Counted from the stretch's first letter, positions 42,773 through 53,728 are shown. The stretch is DNA of 64,000 nt from Paraspadella gotoi (GCA_051294375.1 JBJCIZ010000239.1:5161141-5225140), one strand, 5' to 3'. Notes: generated from the sequence alone by a model not told the origin. Translations and numbers: made by a program.

Positions 42773-42877
42773 ATAAATGAATGAATGAATGAATGAATGA
42801 ATGAATGAATGAATGAATGAATGAATGAATGAATGAATGAATGAATGAATGAATGAATGAATGAATGAATGAATGAA
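42773..42877. repeat. (AATG)n perfect microsatellite
   Basis: About 26 uninterrupted tetranucleotides, the cleanest array in the window. It abuts DNA with tRNA-like elements 100-300 bp away, a common place for such arrays. Confidence 0.97.
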
Positions 42878-43125
42878 GCCTTAACCCTGTCAGTCGGCAA
42901 GATAGCCTAGTATTTATAAAATGAATAACTATTATTAGTAAGATACAGACGGCGGTACCATACATAACGTTATCTTTTTGAATTTTCATAAATAATAATA
43001 ATGATAGTAATAATAGATGGTCGAGAATATCAAGATAAAGATAAGTATTTAGCTCTTCTCTTCTTTCACGTTTCTTTCTTTACTTTTATCATTTAAGACT
43101 CCCCGAAGAAAAACGATACTTCATC

Positions 43126-43126
<1 letters not shown>

Positions 43127-43178
<52 letters not shown>

Positions 43179-43377
43179 TCTCTATCTCTCTTCCACTCCC
43201 ATTTCTTTATTTCCTTTTTATGCAATCTCCCTCTTTCTTCTCTTTCCCTGTCTGTCCAGAAAAAAAACAAGCAAGCATCTCGCGATTCTGTCAAATTGTT
43301 TGTCTTCATTAAAAAGCAAAACTCTTCCCTCTCTTCGCATTTTTGGATCTACTCTCTCTTCGTCAGATCTTCTTCTC

Positions 43378-43423
<46 letters not shown>

Positions 43424-43485
43424 TCTCTCTTCTCTCTCTCTTCTATTTTCGCTCTTCGCTCTCTATCCTCACTTTTCGTTCTCGG
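43127..43485. repeat. (CT)n tracts
   Basis: CT at 43,127-43,172 and 43,380-43,421, with CT/TTTC between and after. Confidence 0.85.
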
Positions 43486-43964
43486 TCTCTCTCGTTTTTT
43501 TCCTCCCGCACGACTGCTTTTCGATATTTTCTTTTTTTTTTAGGGTCTTTATTTAACAATAAAGACTTTTTATTCTTGACTCAATCACTCTCAAATCAAT
43601 CAATCAATCAATACAAATCAATCATATTTTTGTTTAATCGAAATATTCAACATTACCTTTACCAAAACTTTGTATTTTTCCGTCATCCCACCAGCTCCTT
43701 CTCTCACGCATTGATAACCATCCCGATATCTATCCATTTCTCCAGTCCCCGCCTGTTTTTTTGCCTCTGGCGTCGCGCTCCACGGCTTTCCCCATTTTAA
43801 GGTTAAACACGCCCCTCCGCGCCGCCCAACGATGATTAAGCAAGTCCCCCTTTTTGTTTGCTTCAGCCCAATTAACGATCCAAAATTCGTTATTGTCTGT
43901 CGTTACTGTACAAAAGGGTTAGAGGGAGAATGGGCCGATTAATGAGAGGGTGAGAATGAGGCAG
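43486..43964. other. Unique pyrimidine-leaning DNA
   Basis: Contains a CAATCAATCAATCAAT run near 43,598. No supported exon. Confidence 0.5.
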
Positions 43965-44080
43965 AGAAGAGAGAGAGAGAGAAGAGAGAGAGGAAGAGAG
44001 AGAGAAGAGGGAGCAGACGGGAACGAGGTGAGGAGATGACGGAGAGGATGAGAGATGAGACGAGAGAGAGAGAGGAGAGG
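43965..44080. repeat. (GA)n tract
   Basis: GA with GAC interruptions. Confidence 0.85.
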
Positions 44081-44160
44081 TAACAATTTCTGTTAAGTGC
44101 TTTTTTTGGAAATTGTGATGTTTGAAGTCCAGAGGTACAATGTTATTCGAATTAAATCAC

Positions 44161-44325
44161 CACAACCGATATAAAAATCATTAATTCATTAAATAAACAA
44201 ACTACCCTGCCCCTGACTTTGAACAGGATACGTTAAGGTCTCCATCCCTCCTACAAGATAATAACATAGCAAGATTCTGAAAGCTAACAATCTCTTTGTC
44301 TCTACCAGAGTACTTATCTGGCTTT
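44161..44325 (+). mobile_element. MITE-like inverted-repeat element, truncated copy
   Basis: CACAACCGATATAAAAAT, ACCCTGCCCCTGACTTTGAA, CAGGATACGTTAAGGTCTCC, CTACAAGATAATAACATAG, AAGCTAACAATC, ending near CTTATCTGGCTT. Matches the first terminal repeat and half the inner part of 31,749-32,045. Confidence 0.65.
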
Positions 44326-44555
44326 TCTTTCGAAGAAGGAGAAAAAAATATGCTACCGTATTTAGTCTCTCGGTCAGTCAGTCTGTCTGTCAGTCTGTCA
44401 GCGATGGAGAGACGAAGCGAGAGACCGAGAGATAGACAGTACCGCTGGATATAGCCCCCGCTTGGTTTCAAGTATCTATTTACCTCCTTAAACTATATAT
44501 GCGTCTTCCTCTCATTCGTCACTTGATCGAATTCTCATTCAAATTCCCCCGCCCT

Positions 44556-44640
44556 CCGATGGGACCAACGAGTTACGACCTCCAGATCTGTATCGATCGA
44601 TCTCGCTCGTCTGACTTGGGTCACACTCGTTGATGCAATG
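44556..44640 (-). mobile_element. tRNA-like SINE head, left palindrome copy
   Basis: On the minus strand GTGACCCAAGTCAGACGAGC, CTGGAGGTCGTAACTCGTTG, GTCCCATCGGAGG matches the copy at 51,420-51,505. It explains most of a 75-codon open frame on this strand (44,535-44,762), which is therefore not counted as a gene. Confidence 0.5.
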
Positions 44641-45139
44641 ATCCGTTTCACTTCATTGGACCAAATGTCTTTTCCTTTAAGATCAAGCTCTACCCGTTGA
44701 CCCCGTTGGACTTTCGTAATTCCATAATTCTTCGTTAACACCGCACTTGTTATAATGTACATTTATGTTTGCTTTGATGAAATTAATTACATTATTTTGG
44801 GTTGAAAATTAATCGGGATTTAATAATGTCTTGTGCGTATTGCGAGTTAGCCTTTAACACCCGCTCTTTCACTTAAACCGTACTTAAATTTTTTGAACTA
44901 GCGGATCATGCATAAAACGGTCGTGTGTCTTCAATAGAACCCCGATTAGATTTTTAATAAAAATTAATTAAACTCAACTCCATCGAGGAACAAGAAAAAA
45001 CTTATAAATAACCAATAACAACCAAAAAAAAAACCTTTCGTTATTATATCAAAAGAAGAAAAAGTTCCTTCGGAGCGAAAAAATCAGCGGATTCAACGAA
45101 ACGCGCCGTTCCGAGCTCGCCGTTTTAATGCTGAGACGA

Positions 45140-45800
45140 CGAGAAAGAGAGAGAGAGACGGAGAGAGGGAGGAGGAGAGATCGGAGAGAGACGACGAGAT
45201 GAGAGACGAAGTGAAGATGGAGATGAAGACGAAGAGAGAGAGATCAGAGAAGCATCAGAGAGGGTGCCTCTTTCTCTATCTCATTTCAGTATCCCTTCCA
45301 TTGAAAAGTTCATGTATCACGGCCAGAGCCCACGAGACGGACCTATTCGCCCTCCGGCTCTCGCCACGGGGCGGTGGCCGTGCAAGGGGCGAAGTGCGCT
45401 GGGCGGGGGGAGGAGGAAGCTTTGAAGAAAGAAAAGGAAAGTTGTGCGACGAGCCCGAATAAACGAAGAGAGGACGAGAGGCCCCTGAGAGGGAGCTGAG
45501 AGAGTGACCGATCGACGAGGAGAGAGGAAGATGATTGCTAGACACGAGAAGACGCTGCTGGGGAATTGAGATGTTTAAGAAAAAAAGGGACATACACTCC
45601 GAGATTGTCCGTTAGATACATCTTCGCTCTTTATATCCAGCGATAAAGTGTGGACAGAGTGTGAGAGAGAGAGGGGAGAGGGAGAGACGGGAAGAGAGAG
45701 TCGGAGACGAAGCCGACGCACGAGAAGATGAGAGGAGAGGAGAGAAGATGAGAGGAAGAGAGAGAAGATCGAGAGAGAAGCAGATCGGGAGAGAGAGAGA
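45140..45800. repeat. GA-rich tracts with a GC-rich island
   Basis: GA at 45,145-45,255 and 45,660-45,800. Between them 45,340-45,420 is GC-rich (GGGGCGGTGGCCG, GGGCGGGGGGAGG); the right arm lacks about 70 bp of it. Confidence 0.75.
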
Positions 45801-45949
45801 AAGGACACAAAAGAAAGGACTTGCGTGCAGACGGACCACGGACGGCACGTACGGTACAAGCGGCTTCGCCGTTGGCTAGTCACGCCTAGGATCGGATCTG
45901 TGGAGCGGCCATTTCTGTCAAAGCGAATGATCAACTCGCCCTGATGGAG

Positions 45950-46025
45950 GAACGGCATACGACGCGACGCGACGACGGACGACGACTTGACGACGATGAC
46001 AGATGAACGACGACGTCGTATGTTC
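45950..46025. repeat. (GAC)n array
   Basis: GACGACGAC-type triplets, mirrored by the GTC array at 49,133-49,190. Confidence 0.8.
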
Positions 46026-46249
46026 AGCCGAAGGTTGATAAGGAGATTCCGTCGAGGTTTTTTAAGGATTACAGAGGGTCTGGAACTGGTCGTGAGTGGT
46101 ATGCCGTGAGTTTTGGAAAAAAACGGACGCAAAAGATAGGTTGATAAATATATGGTCGGGTCTAGATATGGTCGGTAAAATGGATCGCTTACGACCGCGA
46201 AGGCGGATACTGAGCGGCGTGGTAATAAGGTGGTTGGGTTATTCATGGT

Positions 46250-47420
46250 GTTAATATCGATTTATATAATTTAATCCGCTCCGATTCAACGGACCAAATA
46301 AAAATGGCTTCCAAAAAGTCTCTAGTGCGTTAGTACAATGTTATGAAAAATATTAAACTTTCTTAAACCATAAACAACTTTCTTTTTTAAAAAAATATTT
46401 TACAGCTTGCTTAGTTAATATCGAAAAAAAATCTATAAATTTAGAAGAGAGAATTGGGTAAGTTGTTTCTTTTTGTTTTTGTTTTTGTAGATTGCTTGTG
46501 ATTTAAGTTTCATGTGCGATTGCGTGATTCGATTAGAGAACGACACGTTCTAGTGGAATGTGATGTGTCGAAACCTTTTTGGAAAATTGGAGAAAGCTGA
46601 GACATGAACAAATGCAGATAGACTGAGACGAGGAGAGGGAATAGGAGAAATAGACAGAAGACGACGATGTAAGACGACGATGAAGTTACCGAACGATCGA
46701 GAAAACGACTGGGCCGGAACACAATCGATTAAACGAGGCAACGCATTTGTCATTTTCGGGTTGTTCCCATGGACGACCCATATATATATATATAGTCTCA
46801 CATTTTCCGCTCCGTCCTTCGGTTGATCTTCACTTTTTTCTTCTTTTTCCTTTCCATTTATTTACGAGAACTCGGAGGACAAAAAATTGGTAGGGAAGAC
46901 AGGAAAGAAATAAAAAAAGTCGGAAGAAAGGGAAGATATCAATTCTGCTTAGTCCGAATGTTTAAAATTAGGATAAAATAAACACATCGAGGAATAAATA
47001 AATTGCCAACGTAATAAGAATATAAAATATCAGTCAAAATTAAAAGAATAATGAAAACAACCTAAAAAACAAAAAATAGCTAAAAAGCCTTAGCAACAAC
47101 ATCGAGAATAGAAATTATGCGATCGACATAACTTTAATAAAGACAAATTAAATTAAGAAAAAAGTGGAACTGATCGCATTTTGTAGATAAAGGTTATAAA
47201 ATAACATTTAACCGTTCGGAAGATATGGTATATTATATATTTTAGTTAATGCTCCGAGACAATCAGAGGTTAAGAAAATTGTGAAGGAAATCAAACTAGA
47301 ACAATATTACAGACGCATGCACTGCTTCACCACTTGGTTTCACTTTTTTAAGTAACAAAAATGCTGATCACGACCAACTTATCTTAACCAGGCCAAGACT
47401 GATACCACCCAACGCCTGAA
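46250..47420. other. AT-rich unique DNA of the left arm
   Basis: Mirrored by 48,070-48,970. No gene or tandem repeat. An AT run lies at 46,780-46,792. Confidence 0.55.
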
Positions 47421-47512
47421 CCACCTAAGCTGAACCACCCTGGCTTAGGCTTCGAGCAAAGTACGCGTTAACTGGTAACCAGATTTATCGAGCGAAATCA
47501 GTTCGCCGAATG

Positions 47513-47522
47513 TCTCTCTCTC

Positions 47523-47568
<46 letters not shown>

Positions 47569-47734
47569 TCTCTCTACTCTCTCCCATCTCTCTCTCTCTC
47601 TTCTCAAATTTTCATCGAAAGTCTCTCTCAAGCCCAGAGAAACTCTCTAGGTACAATCTCACCGTGTCTCTTGTCTCAGGGACAGAAAGACGCCNNNNNN
47701 NNNNNNNNNNNNNNNNNNNGAGAGAGAGAGAGAC
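47513..47734. repeat. Centre of the second palindrome
   Basis: CT run 47,513-47,606, about 88 bp of unique sequence, a 25-N gap (47,695-47,719), then GA. CT and GA face each other across the centre. Confidence 0.85.
47695..47719. other. Assembly gap, 25 N, at the palindrome centre
   Basis: Lies about 75 bp from the symmetry centre (about 47.62 kb). Confidence 0.95.
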
Positions 47735-47808
47735 ATTCGGCGGAACTGATTCGCCGATAAATCTGGTCCAGTTAACGTCTTTCCCGCTAAGCCAGGGGTG
47801 GTTCAGCT

Positions 47809-48069
47809 NNNNNNNNNNNNNNNNNNNNNNNNNNNNNNNNNNNNNNNNNNNNNNNNNNNNNNNNNNNNNNNNNNNNNNNNNNNNNNNNNNNNNNNNNNNN
47901 NNNNNNNNNNNNNNNNNNNNNNNNNNNNNNNNNNNNNNNNNNNNNNNNNNNNNNNNNNNNNNNNNNNNNNNNNNNNNNNNNNNNNNNNNNNNNNNNNNNN
48001 NNNNNNNNNNNNNNNNNNNNNNNNNNNNNNNNNNNNNNNNNNNNNNNNNNNNNNNNNNNNNNNNNNNNN
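47809..48069. other. Assembly gap, 261 N
   Basis: Left-arm equivalent is 47,313-47,427, about 115 bp. Confidence 0.95.
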
Positions 48070-49132
48070 CTGTATTATTTTCTATTTTGATTTCTCACAA
48101 TTTTCTTAATTCATTCTTCGGCATTAACAAAATGTTTATTTATATGTATAATTGTATATATACATATTTCAACCGTTTTATTTTTAACTTTATCTACAAA
48201 TCATCAGTTTCACTTTTTTTCTTGAGTAATTTTCTTTATTAGTTATCATGCATAATTTACTATTCTCATTTTTTGCTAGAACTTGTTTCGCTATTTTTGT
48301 TTTTTAGTTTTGTTTATTATCTTTTATTTACTGATTTTAATTCTTATTACGTTTCAATAAAAAGAAAATTACAATTTCAAATTTTAAACATACGGACTAC
48401 AAATGATTCTCTTCTTTCCTCCACTTTTTTTATTTCTTTCCTTCTTCCTTCATTTTTTGTCCTCGATTCTCGTAAATAATGAAAGAAAAAAAAGAAGAAA
48501 AAAGTGAAGATCAACCGACGGAGGAAAATGTGAGACGTGAAAAGGGGAAATCGGTCGTCATGACAACCGAATGACAAATCGTCCTCGTTCGTCGTCGTTT
48601 TCGTCGTTCGTCTTCATCGTCGTCTTCATCGTCGTCTTCTTTCCTCCTTTCCCTCCTCGTCTCTCCATTGTTCATTCTCCTTTCCAATTTTCAAGGTTTC
48701 CACACACATTCCCCTAACGTGTCGTTCTCTATCAATCGCCACATAAACTTAAATCTACAGCAATCTACAAAAACAAGAACAAAAAGAAACAACTTACCCA
48801 ATTCTCTTTCTAAAATTTATAGATTTTTTTCGATATTAACTAAGCAATGTAAAATATTTTTTTTTTAAAGAAATTGTTGGGTTAAAGTTTAATATTTTTC
48901 ATAACATTGTACTAACCACACTTTTTGGAGCCATTTTTTGTCCGTTGCATCGAGCAATTAATATAAATGATATTAACACCATAATAACCACCTTATTACC
49001 ACCATTTTACGACCATTTTACCACCATTTTATCACCATTTTGCCTCCGTTTTTCAAACTCACCATCCACTCACCCATCCAACCCTCGTATCTTAAACCCA
49101 CGGAATCTCCTTTCACCTTCCGGTGACATAAC

Positions 49133-49142
49133 GTCGTCGTCA

Positions 49143-49188
<46 letters not shown>

Positions 49189-49190
49189 TC
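49133..49190. repeat. (GTC)n microsatellite
   Basis: GTCGTC/GTCATC array, near perfect from 49,150. Confidence 0.9.
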
Positions 49191-49315
49191 GTCCTCCATC
49201 GGCGTTTGACATTCGCTTTGACAAATGGCGTCCACGATCCGTCCTACGTGACACCGCGAAGCCGCTTGTCCGTACGTCCGGTCCGTGTCCGTCCACGAGT
49301 CCTTCCTTTTTCCTT

Positions 49316-50314
49316 NNNNNNNNNNNNNNNNNNNNNNNNNNNNNNNNNNNNNNNNNNNNNNNNNNNNNNNNNNNNNNNNNNNNNNNNNNNNNNNNNNNNN
49401 NNNNNNNNNNNNNNNNNNNNNNNNNNNNNNNNNNNNNNNNNNNNNNNNNNNNNNNNNNNNNNNNNNNNNNNNNNNNNNNNNNNNNNNNNNNNNNNNNNNN
49501 NNNNNNNNNNNNNNNNNNNNNNNNNNNNNNNNNNNNNNNNNNNNNNNNNNNNNNNNNNNNNNNNNNNNNNNNNNNNNNNNNNNNNNNNNNNNNNNNNNNN
49601 NNNNNNNNNNNNNNNNNNNNNNNNNNNNNNNNNNNNNNNNNNNNNNNNNNNNNNNNNNNNNNNNNNNNNNNNNNNNNNNNNNNNNNNNNNNNNNNNNNNN
49701 NNNNNNNNNNNNNNNNNNNNNNNNNNNNNNNNNNNNNNNNNNNNNNNNNNNNNNNNNNNNNNNNNNNNNNNNNNNNNNNNNNNNNNNNNNNNNNNNNNNN
49801 NNNNNNNNNNNNNNNNNNNNNNNNNNNNNNNNNNNNNNNNNNNNNNNNNNNNNNNNNNNNNNNNNNNNNNNNNNNNNNNNNNNNNNNNNNNNNNNNNNNN
49901 NNNNNNNNNNNNNNNNNNNNNNNNNNNNNNNNNNNNNNNNNNNNNNNNNNNNNNNNNNNNNNNNNNNNNNNNNNNNNNNNNNNNNNNNNNNNNNNNNNNN
50001 NNNNNNNNNNNNNNNNNNNNNNNNNNNNNNNNNNNNNNNNNNNNNNNNNNNNNNNNNNNNNNNNNNNNNNNNNNNNNNNNNNNNNNNNNNNNNNNNNNNN
50101 NNNNNNNNNNNNNNNNNNNNNNNNNNNNNNNNNNNNNNNNNNNNNNNNNNNNNNNNNNNNNNNNNNNNNNNNNNNNNNNNNNNNNNNNNNNNNNNNNNNN
50201 NNNNNNNNNNNNNNNNNNNNNNNNNNNNNNNNNNNNNNNNNNNNNNNNNNNNNNNNNNNNNNNNNNNNNNNNNNNNNNNNNNNNNNNNNNNNNNNNNNNN
50301 NNNNNNNNNNNNNN
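49316..50314. other. Assembly gap, 999 N
   Basis: The left arm has at most about 140 bp of GA DNA here (45,660-45,800), so the gap is probably a placeholder. Confidence 0.95.
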
Positions 50315-50870
50315 TCCTTTTCTCTCCTCTCTTCTCTCTCTCTCTCTCTCTCTTCTTCTCTGCTCTCTCTCTCTCTCTCTCTCATCTCTCTCTCTTCTCT
50401 CTCTCTCTCTCTCTTTTTCCTGGATAAAAAAGCGAGATGTATCACGGGACAACTCGGTGTAGTCCCCTTTTTTTTCTTACTTCTCTATTCCCGCCTCTCT
50501 CTCTCTCTCTCTCCTATTTTCTTCTCTCTATTTCTCTCTCTCTCTCTCTCGTCTCTCTCTTCCCTCTCCCCTCTCTCTCTCTCTCTTTTATTTCGCTCCA
50601 ACTTCCTTTCTTTCGGTTCAACTTTCTCCTTTCCCCCTTCCCCTTTCCCTCTCCGCCCCCCGGAACCCAAAGGTCCGTCTCGTGGGCTCTGGCCGTGATA
50701 CATGACTTTTCAATGGAAGGATACTGAAATGGAGATAGAGAAAGAGGCCCTCTCGTCTCTCTGTCTCTCTTCTCTTCGTCTTCATCTCATCTTCCTCTCT
50801 CTCTCTCGTCGTCTCTCTCGTCTCTCCTCCTCCCTCTCTCCTCTCTCTCTCTCTCTCTCTCGTCGTTTCT
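50315..50870. repeat. CT tracts of the right arm
   Basis: CT at 50,320-50,415, 50,495-50,585 and 50,745-50,868, with unique patches between. Open frames here are Ser/Leu repeats. Confidence 0.85.
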
Positions 50871-51419
50871 CAGCATTAAAACGGCGAGCTCGACGGCGCG
50901 TTTCGTTGAATCCGCTGATTTTCGCTCGAGAACTTTTTCTTACTTTTGTATATAATAGACGAAAGGTTTTTTTTTTTGTTGTTATTGTTATTTATAAGTT
51001 TTTCTTGGTTCCTGCGATGTGAGTTGAGTTTAATTAATTTTATAAAAAATCATAACGGGTTTATGAAGACAGCCGCGTTTATCATATCGCTATTCAAAAA
51101 TTTAAGTACGGTTTAAGTGAAAGACGGGTGTTAAAGGCTAACTTTCAGCAATACGCAAGACATATCGATTAATTTACCCAGTTGATATTTTGACCTCAAA
51201 ATGTAAATTATTCAAAGCAAGATCTAGGAGAATGTTGATAGATGTTTTTTTAGCTTTCTCAATCTCGGGTGTTACGACTAGAATTAGTGAATGACGATGT
51301 CCACAGGGGTGGTCATGATGCGTGGCTCGGAGTCTGATATGATCTAAGGGTAAAGTGAACATTGGTCAGATGAGTGTGTAATTCGGATCTATCATCGATT
51401 TCTCATACCTCCCTCGATT

Positions 51420-51505
51420 TGTGACTTAATCAGCAGAGCGTAGAGCGATAGTCGAAGAGCATATCTGAGGTCTTGAACGTCGTTGGTTCCAATCGCAGGC
51501 AGGAA
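51420..51505 (+). mobile_element. tRNA-like SINE head, right palindrome copy
   Basis: GTGACTTAATCAGCAGAGCG, TAGAGCGATAGTCG, CTGAGGTCTTGAACG, CGTTGGTTCCAATCGCAGG. TAGAGCG fits a D-arm and GGTTCCAATC a B box (GGTTCGANTCC). The same order occurs, diverged, at 44,556-44,640 on the other strand. Confidence 0.5.
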
Positions 51506-51616
51506 TTGATGAGATATATTCTGTATCAGTGTGCGAATGAGATGGAAGTACCCTGATTCATAGTTAAGGAGTCTGGTACTCTTATACTTAACCAATTCGT
51601 GTGTGTCTAGTTCACT

Positions 51617-51745
51617 TATCTCTCTCTCCTCTTCTCTCTCATCGTCTCTCTCTCGTTCTGCTCTCGGTCTTCTCTCCTCTCTCTCTCGTCTCGGTCTCTT
51701 CTGCTCTCTCGTCTCTCTCTTGCAGTCTCTCTGTCTCTGTGCTCG
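51617..51745. repeat. CT/CTCG pyrimidine tract
   Basis: Outer edge of the second palindrome; similarity to the left arm fades here. Confidence 0.8.
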
Positions 51746-52334
51746 TACTCCTGATCTCGTCTTCTGTGATTCAAAATCGAAGACGGATCAACTTCGTGGT
51801 GTGAAAAAAAAAGAAACGTGAAATGACTCTCTCACCTTTCACTTAAAGAGTTGTGAAAGTTTTCAAATTAACAATAATCAAAATTCTAAAAGTGAAAATT
51901 AAACAAGACTACGCAGATTAACATTATCGTAAAAATATAAATTTAGTATCAATCTTGGGTTTGGTATACTTACTACTTACCCCAATAAAATGTCAAAATT
52001 TCTAAATAGTTTTCATGACAGATTCTGATTCGTCATGAAAGTAAATATACAGAAGAAATATTTACTTTTTTTTTAATTTAGGAAACCTATCACTTCTAAG
52101 CTTCAAATTAGACTTGTGCTGTTTATAAGTACAGTTTTTTAAATCTTTAATCAACTCGGGGTTAGAATAGTTCTGCATGAGTCGGCATTGGTCAGCGTGG
52201 GTTTGAATGCGTTGGCACGGGTCGGCGAGTCGGACGCGCTTCCCTTCCGCCTCCAGATCTCAAAAAAAAGGCGGAGGTGTCGATGGTCAAAGATTCATTG
52301 GCTCCGAAAATGTCGACGATGACAGAGACAAATG
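51746..52334. other. Unique non-coding DNA
   Basis: AT-rich to 52,150, then GTCGGC-type words. No gene. Confidence 0.5.
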
Positions 52335-52432
52335 GCGGCGGTTGGTCGGAAGCGGTCGGTCGGAAGCGGTCGGTCGGAGGCGGTTGGTCGGAAGCGGTTG
52401 GTTGGAAGAAGTTGGTCGGAGGCAACGAGATA
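52335..52432. repeat. GGTCGGAAGC minisatellite
   Basis: About six to seven copies of a GGTCGGAAGCGGTC/GGTTGGAAGAAG unit, period roughly 14 bp. It is open in several frames, which explains the Pro/Thr-rich open frames here. Confidence 0.85.
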
Positions 52433-53188
52433 GAGGCGGTTGCGATGGAAGAGTTTCTTGGTGTGATGACAAAGAAAGCAAAACTTTAAGTTGGAAGCGA
52501 ATGAAGGAGACAAGCTTCCGTAATTTCCAATCTGAACATTTTTATATGATTTCTAAATCTTGTAAGATTAATTGTCACGTAATGTATTGTAATGTAATGA
52601 CATGGAATTTAACTGATGAGAGACCGACCTAATAGAAAAAAAGTAAAAGTAAAATGTGAAAATGAAAGAGAAGGTTCATTTTAAAATTTGATTTGACGAT
52701 TTACTTGTGATGTTCTCACATGAAGCTAGAAACGCATTTTAACATGTTAACACTTCTCAGATCAGGTGTAAGTTTTTATCTCATCGAAGGCGCAATTACT
52801 AAACGAAAAAGAAATATTATGACGTTAGTGAATTAGTCTTTTTTTATTGTTAAAAAAATATACAACCTTGCCTTTTAAATCTGGAAAATGATGAAGAAAA
52901 CATTGACGTCAACGAGAATGATCAAAGACAAGACAAGAAACATGATGAAAAGAACGATAACGACAATAAAACAAGGACAAAGAAATATACATCGATTGAA
53001 AAACGACCGAAAGGACAAGAACAGTGTATGGGAAAAGACAAAGGCGAGAAGCCCGAGGAAGATGATACAGAAAGACGACGAACGGCGACCGACCAACGAC
53101 GCCGGGTGGGCGTGACCGGGCCGTCAAAGGCGCGGGAACAAGAAAAATCACGCGCGTCTCCGCGTCGCGTGTTGGTCGAATTAATTGA
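52433..53188. other. Unique DNA ending CpG-rich
   Basis: 52,880-53,060 is AAAGACAAGA-type purine DNA; 53,085-53,175 is CpG-rich (GGGCGTGACCGGGCCGTC). No gene supported. Confidence 0.5.
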
Positions 53189-53286
53189 NNNNNNNNNNNN
53201 NNNNNNNNNNNNNNNNNNNNNNNNNNNNNNNNNNNNNNNNNNNNNNNNNNNNNNNNNNNNNNNNNNNNNNNNNNNNNNNNNNNNNN
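53189..53286. other. Assembly gap, 98 N
   Basis: Follows GAATTAATTGA. Confidence 0.95.
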
Positions 53287-53299
53287 TTGGAAGATGGGT

Positions 53300-53420
53300 T
53301 GGAGCAAGAGTGATGAGATTGTTGGAAAGAAAAGAAAAGAGAGGATGGCTGGAGCTGATTTGGATTGTTGGAGCGAAAGAGATTGGATTGTTGGAGTGAG
53401 AGAATTGGAGTATGAACGGA
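53300..53420. repeat. GGATTGTTGGAG-type minisatellite
   Basis: Four to five copies of a ~22 bp GATTGTTGGAGNGAAAGA unit. Confidence 0.7.
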
Positions 53421-53462
53421 GCTGGGAAAATATGGAGAGGATATTTGTTGGGGAAATGAAAT

Positions 53463-53527
53463 GGGAATCAAGACACTCACAGTCTCGTTCATTCACTTCC
53501 AGAGTACCCTGGCTTCCCAAATCTTTT
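53463..53527 (+). mobile_element. MITE-like element, inner fragment
   Basis: AATCAAGACACTCACAGTCT, CGTTCATTCACTTCCAGAGT, ACCCTGGCTTCCCAAATC. Matches the inner part of 31,749-32,045 only. Confidence 0.65.
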
Positions 53528-53694
53528 CAGAAATATCCAAAGTATAAAGGAACACTTCCTTGATATATTATCATTTTATAATTGTAATCATAACTTATAA
53601 TTAAATTTTATCTCTTACCTTTTTTTTCGTTCTCCAATTTTCTTCATGAGTGTAAAACGGATCGAAGTCGCTGCTCGCTTGATTGCCAAAGATT

Positions 53695-53697
<3 letters not shown>

Positions 53698-53728
<31 letters not shown>
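53698..53728. repeat. (CT)n run before a gap
   Basis: Pure CT, cut by N. Confidence 0.9.

Larger units (their letters stand above)
44400..47512 (+). repeat. Second palindrome, left arm (~3.1 kb)
   Basis: Reverse complement of 47,735-51,650. Anchors: CTCCTTAAACTATATATGCG, a tRNA-like element, TTGTGCGTATTGCGAGTTAG (44,830 / 51,150), GCGGATTCAACGAAACGCG (45,085 / 50,920), CACGGCCAGAGCCCACGAGA (45,317 / 50,695), GGTTGATCTTCACTTTTTTC (46,822 / 48,520), and the innermost CCGAATGTCTCTC (47,505 / 47,735). Divergence is greater towards the outer ends. Confidence 0.9.
47735..51650 (-). repeat. Second palindrome, right arm (~3.9 kb with gaps)
   Basis: Partner of 44,400-47,512. Two gaps inside it are far larger than the left arm allows: 261 N against about 115 bp, and 999 N against at most about 140 bp. 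Confidence 0.9.

Noticed and set aside
44535-44762. 75-codon minus-strand frame with normal amino-acid composition
   Set aside because: It overlaps a tRNA-like SINE that also occurs, diverged and not open in the matching frame, at 51,420-51,505. No protein family recognised.
49018-50462. Open frames of 380-505 codons
   Set aside because: Almost all codons are N from the 999-N gap; the readable ends are CT/GA repeats.
51392-51595. 67-codon minus-strand frame
   Set aside because: It lies antisense across the tRNA-like SINE; not conserved in the palindrome partner.
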